A stretch of DNA of 64,000 nucleotides, taken from Lachnospiraceae bacterium JC7 (GTDB taxonomy: Bacteria; Bacillota; Clostridia; Lachnospirales; Lachnospiraceae). Shown piece after piece: positions 26,163 through 35,576 of this stretch (the first letter of the stretch is position 1; each line of letters begins with the position of its first letter). Position numbers and translations under genes: made by a program. The notes under the pieces are model-generated. The model made no database searches. It was not told where the DNA came from and worked only from the letters and a program-made list of their open reading frames with translations. Location of the stretch: contig ALYD01000012.1 of assembly GCA_000513555.1 (NCBI GenBank), forward strand, positions 1 through 64,000, in the 5' to 3' direction.

Positions 26163-26177
26163 ATAAGTTTTACTAAT
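26163..26177. promoter_or_regulatory. LysR-type operator upstream of garD
   Basis: ATAAGTTTTACTAAT is centred near -64 of the garD start and shares ATAAGTTwTACT with the site upstream of tctB2 (24161-24172). An AAAAGTTAAT half-site at about -48 could be the activation site. Confidence 0.55.
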
Positions 26178-26261
26178 GCACGATATCATTCAGGCAATAC
26201 CGGAAAGCTGTCCGCAGTCTTTCAAGCTATCCTTTTACACATTGTTTTATGAGAGGATCAT

Positions 26262-27173
26262 ATGGATACTAAACTGATTGAATACATCATAAAAATCGCA
26301 GATGAGGGTTCCATAACAAAAGCAGCCGAAAAACTGTTCATAACCCAGTCTGCCCTTTCACAGCAGCTTCAGAAGCTTGAAAAGGAAGTGGGTACACCTC
26401 TTTTTATTCGCAACAAAGCTGCATGGGCACCTACTCCTGAGGGTCAGGTATATCTGGACAATGCCCGCGAGATGCTTCGCATCAAGCAGAAGACCTATAC
26501 CATCATCGCAGACATGGTGAACAAGCATAACGGATATCTTTCTGTGGGCATGACTCCCGGAAGAGGATATGATATGTTCTCATATGTATACCCTATCTTC
26601 CATAACATGTATCCCGAATTCACTGTTGAACCAAGGGAACTCAGTGTAAAACAGCAGCAGGAAGCCGTACACAGAGGAGAACTGGATATAGGTTTCGTCA
26701 CTTTGACAGACTCACAGAAGATCAATGATGAGTATATAGACCTCTATAAAGAGGAAATATATATTGCCATTCCGGAAGAGTATCCCGTTAGTCCCAAGTA
26801 TTTAAAGACCGGGGACAAGTATCCGACTCTTCCGCTTTCAGCCCTGCAGTATGAGCCCTTCGTAATGATGTATAAGGAATCCACCATCCGTAAGACCGTT
26901 GATCAGATCTTCCGTGATGCCGGGTTTGCTCCCACTGTACTTTTCGAAACATCAAGCAATATCACTATCCTGTCTATGATCAGAGCAAAGCTTGCCTGCG
27001 GCCTGCTTCCATATCACTATGTAAAGCAGAAGCCGGAGGGAATCAAATTCTTCAGACTCCCCTTCAGACCTACATGGAAGGTCTGTGTCACCTATCCAAA
27101 GAACGCATATCTAAGTAAAGCCGCAAAGGACTTCATTAAGCTTGCCAACGGCTACTGGCAGGATGATAACTAA
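26262..27173 (+). CDS. LysR-family transcriptional regulator 2
   Basis: A 303-residue LTTR. The HTH spans about residues 16-42 (SITKAAEKLFITQSALSQQL in outline), followed by the linker helix and effector domain. It is divergent from garD and shares a sequence motif between the garD and tctB2 control regions, so it is the best candidate activator of galactarate/glucarate uptake and dehydration. It is related to LysR 1 but not a recent copy. The start codon is ATG after a GAGAGG site. A terminator follows directly. Confidence 0.92.
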   Translation: MDTKLIEYIIKIADEGSITKAAEKLFITQSALSQQLQKLEKEVGTPLFIRNKAAWAPTPEGQVYLDNAREMLRIKQKTYTIIADMVNKHNGYLSVGMTPGRGYDMFSYVYPIFHNMYPEFTVEPRELSVKQQQEAVHRGELDIGFVTLTDSQKINDEYIDLYKEEIYIAIPEEYPVSPKYLKTGDKYPTLPLSALQYEPFVMMYKESTIRKTVDQIFRDAGFAPTVLFETSSNITILSMIRAKLACGLLPYHYVKQKPEGIKFFRLPFRPTWKVCVTYPKNAYLSKAAKDFIKLANGYWQDDN

Positions 27174-27201
27174 GGAAACTCTTCAATACGTGTTTCAATA
27201 A

Positions 27202-27235
27202 AAAAGAGGTATCGGTCATATCCGATACCTCTTTT
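27202..27235. terminator. Bidirectional terminator between lysR2 and ppdK
   Basis: A perfect 14-bp stem AAAAGAGGTATCGG/CCGATACCTCTTTT with T-tails on both strands, between two convergent genes. Confidence 0.9.
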
Positions 27236-27272
27236 CCTATCCAACCTTTATTCGATTTTGCTATTAATACGA

Positions 27273-29915
27273 TTAAGCTCTTGGATTTGTGATCTGTGCC
27301 TGAGCTGCTGCAAGACGAGCTACAGGAACACGGAATGGTGAACATGATACATAGTCAAGTCCGATCTTGTGGCAGAACTCTACTGATGAAGGATCTCCGC
27401 CGTGCTCACCGCAGATACCAATGTGGAGTGCCGGATTAACAGGCTTTCCAAGCTTGATGGACATCTCCATAAGCTTACCAACACCTGTCTGGTCAAGCTT
27501 TGCGAAAGGATCGCTCTCGAAGATCTTTGTATCGTAGTAAGCATTGAGGAACTTACCTGCATCATCACGTGAGAATCCGAATGTCATCTGTGTAAGGTCG
27601 TTTGTACCGAAGCAGAAGAAATCAGCTTCCTTGGCGATCTCGTCAGCTGTAAGAGCTGCTCTTGGGATCTCGATCATAGTACCAACCTCGTACTCGAGCT
27701 TAGCACCTGCTGCAGCGATCTCTGCATCTGCTGTCTCAACTACGATCTGCTTAACGAACTTAAGCTCCTTGATCTCACATACAAGAGGGATCATGATCTC
27801 TGGCTTTACATTCCACTCTGGATGATTCTTCTGAACCTCAAGAGCTGCACGGATAACAGCCTTTGTCTGCATCTTTGCGATCTCAGGATATGTAACAGCA
27901 AGACGGCATCCTCTGTGACCCATCATAGGGTTGAACTCGTGAAGTGAGTTGATGATAGCCTTGATCTCTTCTACTGACTTATGCTTTGCATCAGCAAGCT
28001 TCTTGATCTCATCCTCTGTTGTAGGAACGAACTCGTGAAGAGGCGGGTCAAGGAATCTGATAGTAACAGGGCAACCCTCAAGAGCCTCATAGAGAGCCTT
28101 GAAATCGTTCTGCTGGTATGGAAGGATCTTCTCGAGAGCTTCTTCTCTCTCTTCAACTGTATCTGAGCAGATCATCTCACGGAATGCAGCGATTCTATCC
28201 TCCTCGAAGAACATGTGCTCTGTACGGCAGAGACCGATACCCTCAGCGCCGAGCTCTCTTGCCTTCTTTGCATCAGCAGGAGTATCAGCATTTGTACGAA
28301 CCTTAAGCTTTCTGAACTGATCAGCCCAGGCCATGATACGTCCGAACTCACCTGCGATCTGTGCGTCTACTGTTGCGATCTTTCCATCGTAGATGTTACC
28401 TGTTGTACCATCGATAGAAATGAAATCTCCCTCATGGAACTCCTTGCCGCCGAGAGTGAACTTCTTGTTCTCCTCATCCATGTTGATGTCACCGCATCCT
28501 GATACGCAGCACTCACCCATACCACGGGCAACAACGGCAGCGTGTGATGTCATACCGCCACGAACTGTAAGGATACCCTGAGCAGCCTTCATACCTGTGA
28601 TATCCTCAGGAGAAGTCTCGAGACGAACGAGAACTACCTTCTCTCCTCTTGCAGCCCACTCTACAGCATCATCAGCTGTAAATACGACCTTACCGCATGC
28701 AGCTCCAGGAGAAGCACCGAGACCCTTTCCGATAGGTGTTGCAGCCTTAAGTGCAGCTGTATCGAACTGTGGGTGAAGAAGTGTATCAAGGTTACGAGGA
28801 TCAATCATAGCAACAGCCTGCTCAGGTGTCTTGTGACCCTCATCTACGAGATCGCATGCGATCTTAAGAGCTGCAGGAGCTGTTCTCTTACCGTTACGGC
28901 ACTGAAGCATGTAGAGCTTCTTGTTCTCAACTGTGAACTCCATATCCTGCATGTCATGATAGTGGTTCTCAAGAGTCTCACAAACCTTGATGAACTCAGC
29001 ATAAGCCTCAGGGAACTCCTTCTCCATCTGAGCGATAGGCATCGGTGTACGAACACCTGCAACTACGTCCTCGCCCTGAGCATTGATAAGGAACTCACCC
29101 ATGAGCTTGTTCTCACCTGTAGCAGGATCACGTGTGAATGCAACACCGGTACCTGACTCGTTGTTGAGGTTACCGAATACCATAGGCATAACGTTTACTG
29201 CTGTTCCCCATGAATAAGGGATATCATTATCACGACGATATACGTTTGCACGCGGGTTATCCCATGAACGGAATACAGCCTCGATAGCGAGCTTTAACTG
29301 CTCTACAGGATCTGATGGGAAGTCCTTTCCAAGCTGCTTCTTGTACTCTGCCTTGAACTGCTCAGCAAGTTCCTTAAGATCAGCTGCTGTGAGGTCTACG
29401 TCGAACTTTACGCCCTTCTTCTCCTTCATCTGGTCGATAAGCTGCTCGAAATACTTCTTACCAACTTCCATAACAACGTCTGAGAACATCTGGATGAAAC
29501 GACGATATGAATCGTATACGAAACGCTCAAAAGCAGGATCAGGATTTCCCTTGATCATAGCTGCTACTACTTCGTCGTTGAGACCGAGGTTAAGGATAGT
29601 ATCCATCATACCAGGCATAGATGCACGTGCACCTGAACGAACTGAAACAAGGAGAGGATTCTGAAGATCGCCGAACTTCTTACCGTTGATCTCCTCCATC
29701 TTCTTAACACCTTCCATAGCCTGACCCATGATCTCATCGTTGATCTTGCGTCCGTCATCATAGTACTGAGTACAAGCTTCTGTTGTTATAGTAAATCCCT
29801 GTGGAACAGGAAGTCCGATATTTGTCATCTCTGCAAGGTTAGCACCCTTACCACCAAGAAGTTCACGCATGGTAGCATTACCTTCGGTGAACATATAAAC
29901 CCATTTTCTAGCCAT
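27273..29915 (-). CDS. ppdK: Pyruvate, phosphate dikinase
   Basis: Interconverts pyruvate + ATP + Pi and PEP + AMP + PPi in the cytoplasm. In fermenting anaerobes it works in either direction. The 880 residues match the family. In order they form the N-terminal nucleotide-binding domain (GGKGANLAEM near 21), the central phosphohistidine domain with GGMTSHAAVVARGMG, and the C-terminal PEP/pyruvate barrel ending in GICGEHGGDP with the catalytic Cys. The start at 29915 (MARKWVY) follows AGGAGG. It lies next to a pathway that yields pyruvate and phosphoglycerate, so it can bridge the two, and has a cre box upstream. Confidence 0.97.
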   Translation of the reverse strand: MARKWVYMFTEGNATMRELLGGKGANLAEMTNIGLPVPQGFTITTEACTQYYDDGRKINDEIMGQAMEGVKKMEEINGKKFGDLQNPLLVSVRSGARASMPGMMDTILNLGLNDEVVAAMIKGNPDPAFERFVYDSYRRFIQMFSDVVMEVGKKYFEQLIDQMKEKKGVKFDVDLTAADLKELAEQFKAEYKKQLGKDFPSDPVEQLKLAIEAVFRSWDNPRANVYRRDNDIPYSWGTAVNVMPMVFGNLNNESGTGVAFTRDPATGENKLMGEFLINAQGEDVVAGVRTPMPIAQMEKEFPEAYAEFIKVCETLENHYHDMQDMEFTVENKKLYMLQCRNGKRTAPAALKIACDLVDEGHKTPEQAVAMIDPRNLDTLLHPQFDTAALKAATPIGKGLGASPGAACGKVVFTADDAVEWAARGEKVVLVRLETSPEDITGMKAAQGILTVRGGMTSHAAVVARGMGECCVSGCGDINMDEENKKFTLGGKEFHEGDFISIDGTTGNIYDGKIATVDAQIAGEFGRIMAWADQFRKLKVRTNADTPADAKKARELGAEGIGLCRTEHMFFEEDRIAAFREMICSDTVEEREEALEKILPYQQNDFKALYEALEGCPVTIRFLDPPLHEFVPTTEDEIKKLADAKHKSVEEIKAIINSLHEFNPMMGHRGCRLAVTYPEIAKMQTKAVIRAALEVQKNHPEWNVKPEIMIPLVCEIKELKFVKQIVVETADAEIAAAGAKLEYEVGTMIEIPRAALTADEIAKEADFFCFGTNDLTQMTFGFSRDDAGKFLNAYYDTKIFESDPFAKLDQTGVGKLMEMSIKLGKPVNPALHIGICGEHGGDPSSVEFCHKIGLDYVSCSPFRVPVARLAAAQAQITNPRA

Positions 29916-30052
29916 ATTGATTCTCCTCCTAATCATACATACATTTATAAGTGTTTACTGTATACAGTCGCCTTCTTGCCAGATACCCACGGCAACTGTC
30001 ACAAAAACACTCATGATTTATCCCCTTCAATCGGATAAAATCACCATTTGAG

Positions 30053-30081
30053 ATTATATATGACTATATTTTTTTAGTAAA
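30053..30081 (-). promoter_or_regulatory. Promoter of ppdK
   Basis: Minus-strand perfect TATAAT (30053-30058) and TTTACT (30076-30081), 17-bp A/T-rich spacer, start near 30046, giving a leader of about 130 nt. Confidence 0.65.
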
Positions 30082-30094
30082 GTGCACTTCTTAA

Positions 30095-30108
30095 TGTAAA
30101 CGGTTACA
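30095..30108. promoter_or_regulatory. CcpA cre box upstream of ppdK
   Basis: TGTAAACGGTTACA matches the cre consensus TGWAANCGNTNWCA at every position and is embedded in an 18-bp palindrome (30093-30110). Its centre is about 56 bp upstream of the predicted start, the spacing associated with CcpA activation rather than repression. Confidence 0.75.
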
Positions 30109-30110
30109 TT

Positions 30111-30401
30111 TTAAAAATTTTTTCACAATCTCTGAAAAGCCTTATAAAATCTAAGAAAATCAAAGAATATCTAAGATTCATTTTTTCCTTTTTTAGAGAA
30201 TTTTTTTCTTTTTTGCGTTCTTGAGCAGAACATTTGTCCAAAGCTGCAAAATGTCAAAAAATACCTCTGTTAAATCTGGTATACAAAAACACCCCTTACT
30301 GTTTATTTTTTACCTCCTCTTAAATTGATCTCCACATGATGATACTTTAATAATCTTAAGTATTCCACTCATTAACGGTTTCAGGTACACACTTTTTTAT
30401 A
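30111..30401. other. AT-rich intergenic stretch without a recognised gene
   Basis: Runs of A and T with short repeats such as ATCTAAGAA/AATCTAAGATT. No open reading frame with a ribosome site, no tRNA and no known RNA fold was recognised. Confidence 0.5.
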
Positions 30402-30450
30402 ATAAAAAAAGCTGATATTTCCTGTCCTGTATCGGACAAAAAATATCAGC
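30402..30450 (-). terminator. Terminator after the two-component operon
   Basis: Stem GCTGATATT (30442-30450 on the minus strand) pairing with AATATCAGC, with an internal GTCCGATACAGGAC hairpin and a following run of seven T. Confidence 0.85.
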
Positions 30451-30465
30451 CGTATTCATCATATA

Positions 30466-31167
30466 TCAGACCTTAAATCGATAGCCTACACCCCAGATAG
30501 TCTCGATATACTGCGGCTTGGCTGTATCCATCTCGATCTTTTCCCTTATCTTCTTGATATGTACTGTAACTGTGGCGATATCACCGACAGAATCCATCTT
30601 CCATATCTCCTTAAAAAGCTCTGCCTTTGTATATACATGGTTCGGATGTGAAGCCAGGAAGTACAAAAGATCAAATTCCTTGGTGGTAAATACCTTTTCG
30701 TCACTGCCTACCCATACACGTCTGGCGGTAGGATCTATCTTGAGTCCACGGATCTCGATCATGTCGTTTCCGTCTTTTCCGTTGCCTATGAGTCTCTCGT
30801 ACCTTGCAAGATGGGCCTTGACTCTGGCCACAAGCTCAGAAGCCGAAAATGGTTTGGTCATATAATCATCTGCGCCAAGTCCCAGCCCTCTTATCTTGTC
30901 TATGTCATCCTTTCTGGCCGAAACGATGATGATAGGAATATCCTTTATTGACCGGATATCCTTACATACTTCAAATCCGTCTCTCCCCGGAAGCATAAGA
31001 TCCAGAATGATGAGGTCGAAATTCTCTTTAAGCGCCTTATCCAATCCCTTCTCACCATCATCCGTGATAGTAACCAAAAAGCCGGAAAGCTCAAGATAAT
31101 CTCTCTCAAGTTCAGCGATGGACTGTTCGTCCTCAACTATAAGGATCTTCTTTTTATCCTCATCCAT
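30466..31167 (-). CDS. OmpR/PhoB-family response regulator
   Basis: A 233-residue two-domain regulator. The receiver (1-120) has the acidic pair in VEDEQS, the phospho-acceptor Asp in LIILDLMLPG and a KPF lysine. The C-terminal winged helix (about 135-233) has VFTTKEFDLLYFLASHPN and VTVHIKKIREKIE. It is downstream of and overlaps its sensor kinase by 8 bp. No target is evident in the window. A terminator follows. Confidence 0.93.
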   Translation of the reverse strand: MDEDKKKILIVEDEQSIAELERDYLELSGFLVTITDDGEKGLDKALKENFDLIILDLMLPGRDGFEVCKDIRSIKDIPIIIVSARKDDIDKIRGLGLGADDYMTKPFSASELVARVKAHLARYERLIGNGKDGNDMIEIRGLKIDPTARRVWVGSDEKVFTTKEFDLLYFLASHPNHVYTKAELFKEIWKMDSVGDIATVTVHIKKIREKIEMDTAKPQYIETIWGVGYRFKV

Positions 31168-32218
31168 TTACCTGTACCTCCTGAATACTTCGAATATACT
31201 TGCGAAGAACAAAATGTATCGTAGTTCCTTCTCCTTCCACTGAAGAAGCCCATATCCTTCCGCCGCTGTCTTCCACTATCTTTTTCACTATGGAAAGACC
31301 TATGCCGGATCCGCCCTTCATGGAGTTTCTGGAACTGTCTGCTCTGAAAAATCTCTGGAATATATACGGGAGATCGGTTTTAGCTATACCTTTTCCGTTA
31401 TCCCGGAGATTCACCTGTATAAAATCGCCGGCATCTTCAAGGTTCAAAGCTATCCTCTTCTCATCCTTATCCATATACTTTACCGAGTTGGAGATGATGT
31501 TGTTTATGACCTTTCTAAGCTGCTCCGGATCCGCGATCATCTCAACCTCAGGATCAATACTGTTCTTAAATTCAAAATCTATGCCCTGTGACTCCATATC
31601 AAGTCCGATCTCATCAGCACAATCCTGAAAATAATCCTGGACTCTCATATGCTGGAAGTCATATGGTATTTTGTTGGACTCTACCTTTACATAGTACCTG
31701 AGCTCATCAATGAGCCTGTCCATATCGTTCGCCTTGATATTGATAGTCTGGATATATTTCTTCTGCATCTCAGGACTCTGGGCTATACCGTCCAGTATCC
31801 CCTCAGAATAGCCCTTAATTGCCGTAAGGGGAGTTTTCAGATCATGTGCAATATTGGTTATGAGCTCCCTGTTGGCATTGTCATTACGGATCTTCTCATC
31901 CTGAGTCTCCTTGAGCCGCATACGCATCTCATCAAAGGCCTGCATCAGCTCACCGAACTCATCATTGGTCTCTGCCTCCAGCGTAAAATCCAGATCTCCG
32001 GATTCTATCCTTTTGGCCGCCGCCTTAAGCTCATCAACAGGCTTCACGATTCCCATATATATCCAGCAGATAAAGAAAAGACCTGCTACTATAAGCGTCA
32101 TCATGTTCATGCTCATGGTCGTATATCCCTTGAACATAAGATACATCAAAATCAATGGCAGAATAGTGCTGATGCAAAAGCTAACAGCTACCCGCCCCAT
32201 AAGACCTACATGTTTCAT
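31160..32218 (-). CDS. Membrane sensor histidine kinase
   Basis: 352 residues: two transmembrane helices (about 10-29 and 38-56) joined by only a few outside residues, a HAMP domain (about 57-110), a HisKA domain with the phospho-acceptor His in NIAHDLKTPLTAIKG, and an HATPase_c domain with N box NNIISNSVKYM and G boxes NGKGIAKTDL and GGSGIGLSIV. The near-absent extracytoplasmic loop suggests intramembrane sensing of envelope stress or a partner protein. Gene order kinase-regulator is the reverse of the commoner order. AGAGGG precedes the ATG. Confidence 0.93.
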   Translation of the reverse strand: MKHVGLMGRVAVSFCISTILPLILMYLMFKGYTTMSMNMMTLIVAGLFFICWIYMGIVKPVDELKAAAKRIESGDLDFTLEAETNDEFGELMQAFDEMRMRLKETQDEKIRNDNANRELITNIAHDLKTPLTAIKGYSEGILDGIAQSPEMQKKYIQTINIKANDMDRLIDELRYYVKVESNKIPYDFQHMRVQDYFQDCADEIGLDMESQGIDFEFKNSIDPEVEMIADPEQLRKVINNIISNSVKYMDKDEKRIALNLEDAGDFIQVNLRDNGKGIAKTDLPYIFQRFFRADSSRNSMKGGSGIGLSIVKKIVEDSGGRIWASSVEGEGTTIHFVLRKYIRSIQEVQVNG

Positions 32219-32308
32219 CGCACATCCCTCTACTACCTATATTTTCGTCTCATTATACCATATGTATTACCCCTATTTTTAAAAGAAAACCTCTGATTAT
32301 AGAGAAAA

Positions 32309-32339
32309 ATCCGATATGAACCTATAGTTCATACCGGAT
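32309..32339 (-). terminator. Terminator after glyS
   Basis: A stem of 13 pairs (ATCCGGTATGAAC with GGTTCATATCGGAT on the minus strand) followed by TTTTTC, 90 bp past the glyS stop. Confidence 0.82.
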
Positions 32340-32431
32340 CTGATAAATCAAATATCTTAACTATTGAATACAAGTCCTGCTCATTGCTTCGCAGACGCTC
32401 AGACCATGCTGCAGATATCCCAAATCCGCAC

Positions 32432-33826
32432 TTAGAAAGCAAGCTTCTCCTCGAAGTAACTCTTAAGCTGATCGATAGGAATACGCTCCTGCTTCATGGA
32501 ATCTCTCTCACGGATAGTTACACAGTGATCGTTCTCTGAATCGAAATCGTATGTTACACAGTAAGGTGTTCCGATCTCATCCTGTCTTCTGTATCTCTTT
32601 CCGATGTTTCCTCTGTCATCGTACTCAACATACCAGTACTTTGCAAGCTCATCATGGATAGCCTGTGCACCCTCGGCAAGCTTCTTTGAAAGCGGAAGGA
32701 TACCGATCTTGACAGGTGCAAGTGCCGGATGGAAGTGAAGGACTGTTCTCTCATCGCCTCCCTCAAGCTGCTCTACATCGTATGCAGCGCAAAGGAACGC
32801 AAGAGTTACACGGTCTGCACCGAGAGATGGCTCTACAACATAAGGGATGTAGTGCTCGTTTGTCTCATCATCAAAATATGACATATCCTGACCTGAAACC
32901 TCCTGATGACGTCCGAGGTCATAATCGGTTCTGTCAGCGATACCCCAGAGCTCGCCCCAGCCAAACGGGAAAAGGAACTCAAGGTCTGTTGTTGCCTTTG
33001 AATAGAAGCTGAGCTCTTCCTTCTCGTGATCTCTTGCACGAAGCATGTCCTTAGGCATACCGAGGCTCAGGAGCCAGTCCTGACAGAACTGCTTCCAATA
33101 TGCGAACCACTCAAGATCTGTGTCAGGCTTACAGAAGAACTCAAGTTCCATCTGCTCGAACTCTCTTGTACGGAATGTGAAGTTTCCGGGTGTGATCTCG
33201 TTACGGAATGACTTACCGATCTGACCGATACCGAATGGAAGCTTCTTACGTGATGTTCTCTGAACATTCTTGAAGTTTACAAAGATACCCTGTGCTGTCT
33301 CAGGACGGAGATAAACCGCATTCTTTGCATCCTCTGTAACACCCTGGAAGGTCTTGAACATAAGATTGAACTGACGGATACCTGTGAAATTATGCTTACC
33401 ACAAGTTGGACACTCAACCTTGTTATCCTCGATGAACTTCTCCATCTCTTCGTTGGACCAGCCGTCTACAGAACCGTTAAGCTCCATAGCATTTGCTGCC
33501 GCAAAATCCTCGATGATCTTGTCGGCACGGAATCTCTCATGACATTCCTTACAGTCCATAAGAGGGTCTGAGAATGAAGCAAGATGTCCTGATGCGATCC
33601 ATGTCTGTGGGTTCATAAGGATAGCACAGTCAATGCCTACATTGTACTTTGACTCCTGGATGAACTTCTTCCACCAGGCCTTCTTTACGTTGTTCTTAAG
33701 CTCAACACCGAGATTTCCGTAATCCCATGTGTTCGCAAGACCACCGTAGATCTCAGAACCCGGATAAACAAATCCTCTTGACTTTGCAAGGGAAACGATA
33801 GTGTCCATTGTGTATTCTTTTGCCAT
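32432..33826 (-). CDS. glyS: Glycine-tRNA ligase, class II homodimeric type
   Basis: Charges tRNA-Gly. 464 residues of the single-chain archaeal/eukaryotic-like (GlyQS) type rather than the alpha2beta2 type. The class II motifs are present (motif 1 region around [14 protein letters not shown], motif 2 [21 protein letters not shown], motif 3 [10 protein letters not shown]) along with a CxxC pair near 80-120 ([14 protein letters not shown]). The start at 33826 follows AGAGG. The 128-bp upstream gap has no T-box leader, so tRNA-responsive control is not seen. Neighbour of recO and era. Confidence 0.97.
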   Translation of the reverse strand: MAKEYTMDTIVSLAKSRGFVYPGSEIYGGLANTWDYGNLGVELKNNVKKAWWKKFIQESKYNVGIDCAILMNPQTWIASGHLASFSDPLMDCKECHERFRADKIIEDFAAANAMELNGSVDGWSNEEMEKFIEDNKVECPTCGKHNFTGIRQFNLMFKTFQGVTEDAKNAVYLRPETAQGIFVNFKNVQRTSRKKLPFGIGQIGKSFRNEITPGNFTFRTREFEQMELEFFCKPDTDLEWFAYWKQFCQDWLLSLGMPKDMLRARDHEKEELSFYSKATTDLEFLFPFGWGELWGIADRTDYDLGRHQEVSGQDMSYFDDETNEHYIPYVVEPSLGADRVTLAFLCAAYDVEQLEGGDERTVLHFHPALAPVKIGILPLSKKLAEGAQAIHDELAKYWYVEYDDRGNIGKRYRRQDEIGTPYCVTYDFDSENDHCVTIRERDSMKQERIPIDQLKSYFEEKLAF

Positions 33827-33955
33827 TTTTTCCTCTTTCTGCCGCCGGAGTGCGACCAAGAATAAAGTTTATTATTATCTCGCTTACGCGTTACTCCCAA
33901 CTATACATCCGTAACAGTGAAAAATCCAGCAAAACATTACTTCTGCCGTAACCAT

Positions 33956-34603
33956 TTATCTCAGTGTCTTCAGGATCTCCAGAGATCTGAAGTTGTGAGG
34001 TATCACACCGTGAAGCAGCCTGTCGACATTATCCGCAAACTCAGAAAGGACTTCCTCCTTCAGTGTGAAGGTATAAAGCTTCATGACCGGAGTCTCCAGA
34101 ACGTACTGCCATGCAAAACGGCAGGCCTGGGAGCAGGGCATGGGCGGTTCTTCCGTATACTCACCGTTTATATACATCAGTCTAAGCTCATATACCCTGC
34201 GTACGAGATCATTGTCCAGATTCCCGTTAAGTATGGCCTTAAGGGACAGGTAAATGAGGTTTACCGTCTCTTCCGCTTCCAGATTCTCCTGTGAGATATA
34301 ATCCGCAAACTCAAGTATGTAAGAGCCGTAACAGGCGTTTACAAGATCAGAAGCGATCTCTTCAAAATAATTGTTGACCTTCACGCTTCTAAGATTATAC
34401 CCGCTCCTGCCTTTAGTGACATTGAAGGTACCGAACACAAAATTTCTTGTACCGGCCATGAAAGAAGACCCCGGCTTTTTTGCTCCCGCCGCCCAGACAG
34501 TTATCTTACCGTATTCATTTGTAAGCACAGAAAGTCTTTTATCAAAGTCGCGGGATGATGCTGAATTAAGCACCACCCCGTGAAGTTCCAGTTCGTCCCG
34601 CAT
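33956..34603 (-). CDS. recO: DNA repair protein RecO
   Basis: RecFOR-pathway mediator that loads RecA at gapped DNA. The 215-residue protein keeps the N-terminal OB fold (VLNSASSRDFDKRLSVLTNEYGK outline, residues 10-32) and the helical C-terminal domain ending in FRSLEILKTL. It is 30-40 residues shorter than typical and lacks the four-cysteine zinc finger found in many Bacillota RecO proteins; only isolated Cys remain. It starts 3 bp after era. I believe several Lachnospiraceae share this short form, so it is probably not a broken gene. Confidence 0.88.
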   Translation of the reverse strand: MRDELELHGVVLNSASSRDFDKRLSVLTNEYGKITVWAAGAKKPGSSFMAGTRNFVFGTFNVTKGRSGYNLRSVKVNNYFEEIASDLVNACYGSYILEFADYISQENLEAEETVNLIYLSLKAILNGNLDNDLVRRVYELRLMYINGEYTEEPPMPCSQACRFAWQYVLETPVMKLYTFTLKEEVLSEFADNVDRLLHGVIPHNFRSLEILKTLR

Positions 34604-34606
34604 CGT

Positions 34607-35515
34607 TTACGTTTCGTCCTTGTAGCCGTAATTTTTCAAAAATGTATCTGAGTCTCTCCAGTCCTTACGAACCTTTACAAAGAGCTGGAGGTTCACCTTC
34701 TCCTCCACCATCTTTTCTATCTGTATACGGGCTCCGGTTCCTATTCTCTTCAGCATGGAACCGCCCTTACCGATGATGATTCCCTTATGGGCATCTCTCT
34801 CGCAGACTATGGTCGCCTTGATATCCCAGAGGCCATCGTTCCTCTGGTGCATCTGGTCAATGAGAACCGCTATACCATGAGGCACCTCATCCTGAAGCTT
34901 GCGAAGAGCCTGCTCACGAATAAGCTCTGCGGCGATCTCTCTCATGGTCTGATCTGTCACGGTATCCTGATCAAAATAACGCGGTCCTTCAGGAAGGTAC
35001 TTAAATACCGCCTTCTTGAAACCTTCGATATTCTGGGCTCTCGCTGCAGAAAGGGGAACTATCTCGTCAAACGGCATCAGAGACTTGTATTTCTCTATAG
35101 CCGCATCCAGCTCCTCCGGCTTGTCCTTCATGGTATCGATCTTGTTCACAACCAGGATCTTCGGCTTACTGGAGGCTTTGATGACCTCAGCGATATGCTG
35201 CTCTCCGGCGCCGATATAGGTAGTAGGCTCCACGAGCCATACGATGACATCCACATCCTGCAGAGTCTTCTCGGCAACATTATCCATATACTCACCAAGC
35301 TTGTTCTTGGCCTTATGTATACCCGGTGTATCCAGGAATATGATCTGACCTCTCTCATCATCATAAACCGTCTGGATCCTGCCTCTTGTAGTCTGCGGCT
35401 TGTTGGATACGATAGCTATCTTCTGGCCGATGACATGATTCATAAGTGTTGATTTACCTACATTAGGTCTTCCTACCAGTGCCACATATCCTGTTTTTAT
35501 TTTCTTATCACTCAT
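34607..35515 (-). CDS. era: GTPase Era
   Basis: 16S rRNA-binding GTPase needed for 30S subunit maturation. 302 residues, normal length. G1 GRPNVGKST (16-24), G3 DTPG, G4 NKID, and a C-terminal KH domain with IIGKGGSMLKRIG. Expected to be essential. It is upstream of recO with almost no gap, so the two are cotranslated. Confidence 0.97.
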   Translation of the reverse strand: MSDKKIKTGYVALVGRPNVGKSTLMNHVIGQKIAIVSNKPQTTRGRIQTVYDDERGQIIFLDTPGIHKAKNKLGEYMDNVAEKTLQDVDVIVWLVEPTTYIGAGEQHIAEVIKASSKPKILVVNKIDTMKDKPEELDAAIEKYKSLMPFDEIVPLSAARAQNIEGFKKAVFKYLPEGPRYFDQDTVTDQTMREIAAELIREQALRKLQDEVPHGIAVLIDQMHQRNDGLWDIKATIVCERDAHKGIIIGKGGSMLKRIGTGARIQIEKMVEEKVNLQLFVKVRKDWRDSDTFLKNYGYKDET

Positions 35516-35536
35516 TATATATCTCTCTTCAAACAG

Positions 35537-35570
35537 TTCCTTCCCGAAGAGCCGTCTCCCCGGGAAGGAA
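35537..35570. repeat. Strong hairpin between the M16C peptidase and era
   Basis: A perfect 10-bp stem TTCCTTCCCG/CGGGAAGGAA with a 14-nt loop. The minus-strand continuation (CTGTTTG) is not a good T-run; possibly a weak terminator or RNA-processing site. Confidence 0.5.
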
Positions 35571-35576
35571 TCATAC

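Noticed and set aside
29916-30465. Small RNA or hidden small gene upstream of ppdK
   Set aside because: Only a promoter, a cre box, AT-rich sequence and the two-component terminator could be supported.
33827-33955. T-box leader for glyS
   Set aside because: The gap is only 128 bp, with no long leader hairpins, specifier loop or AGGGTGGNACCGCG-like T-box sequence.
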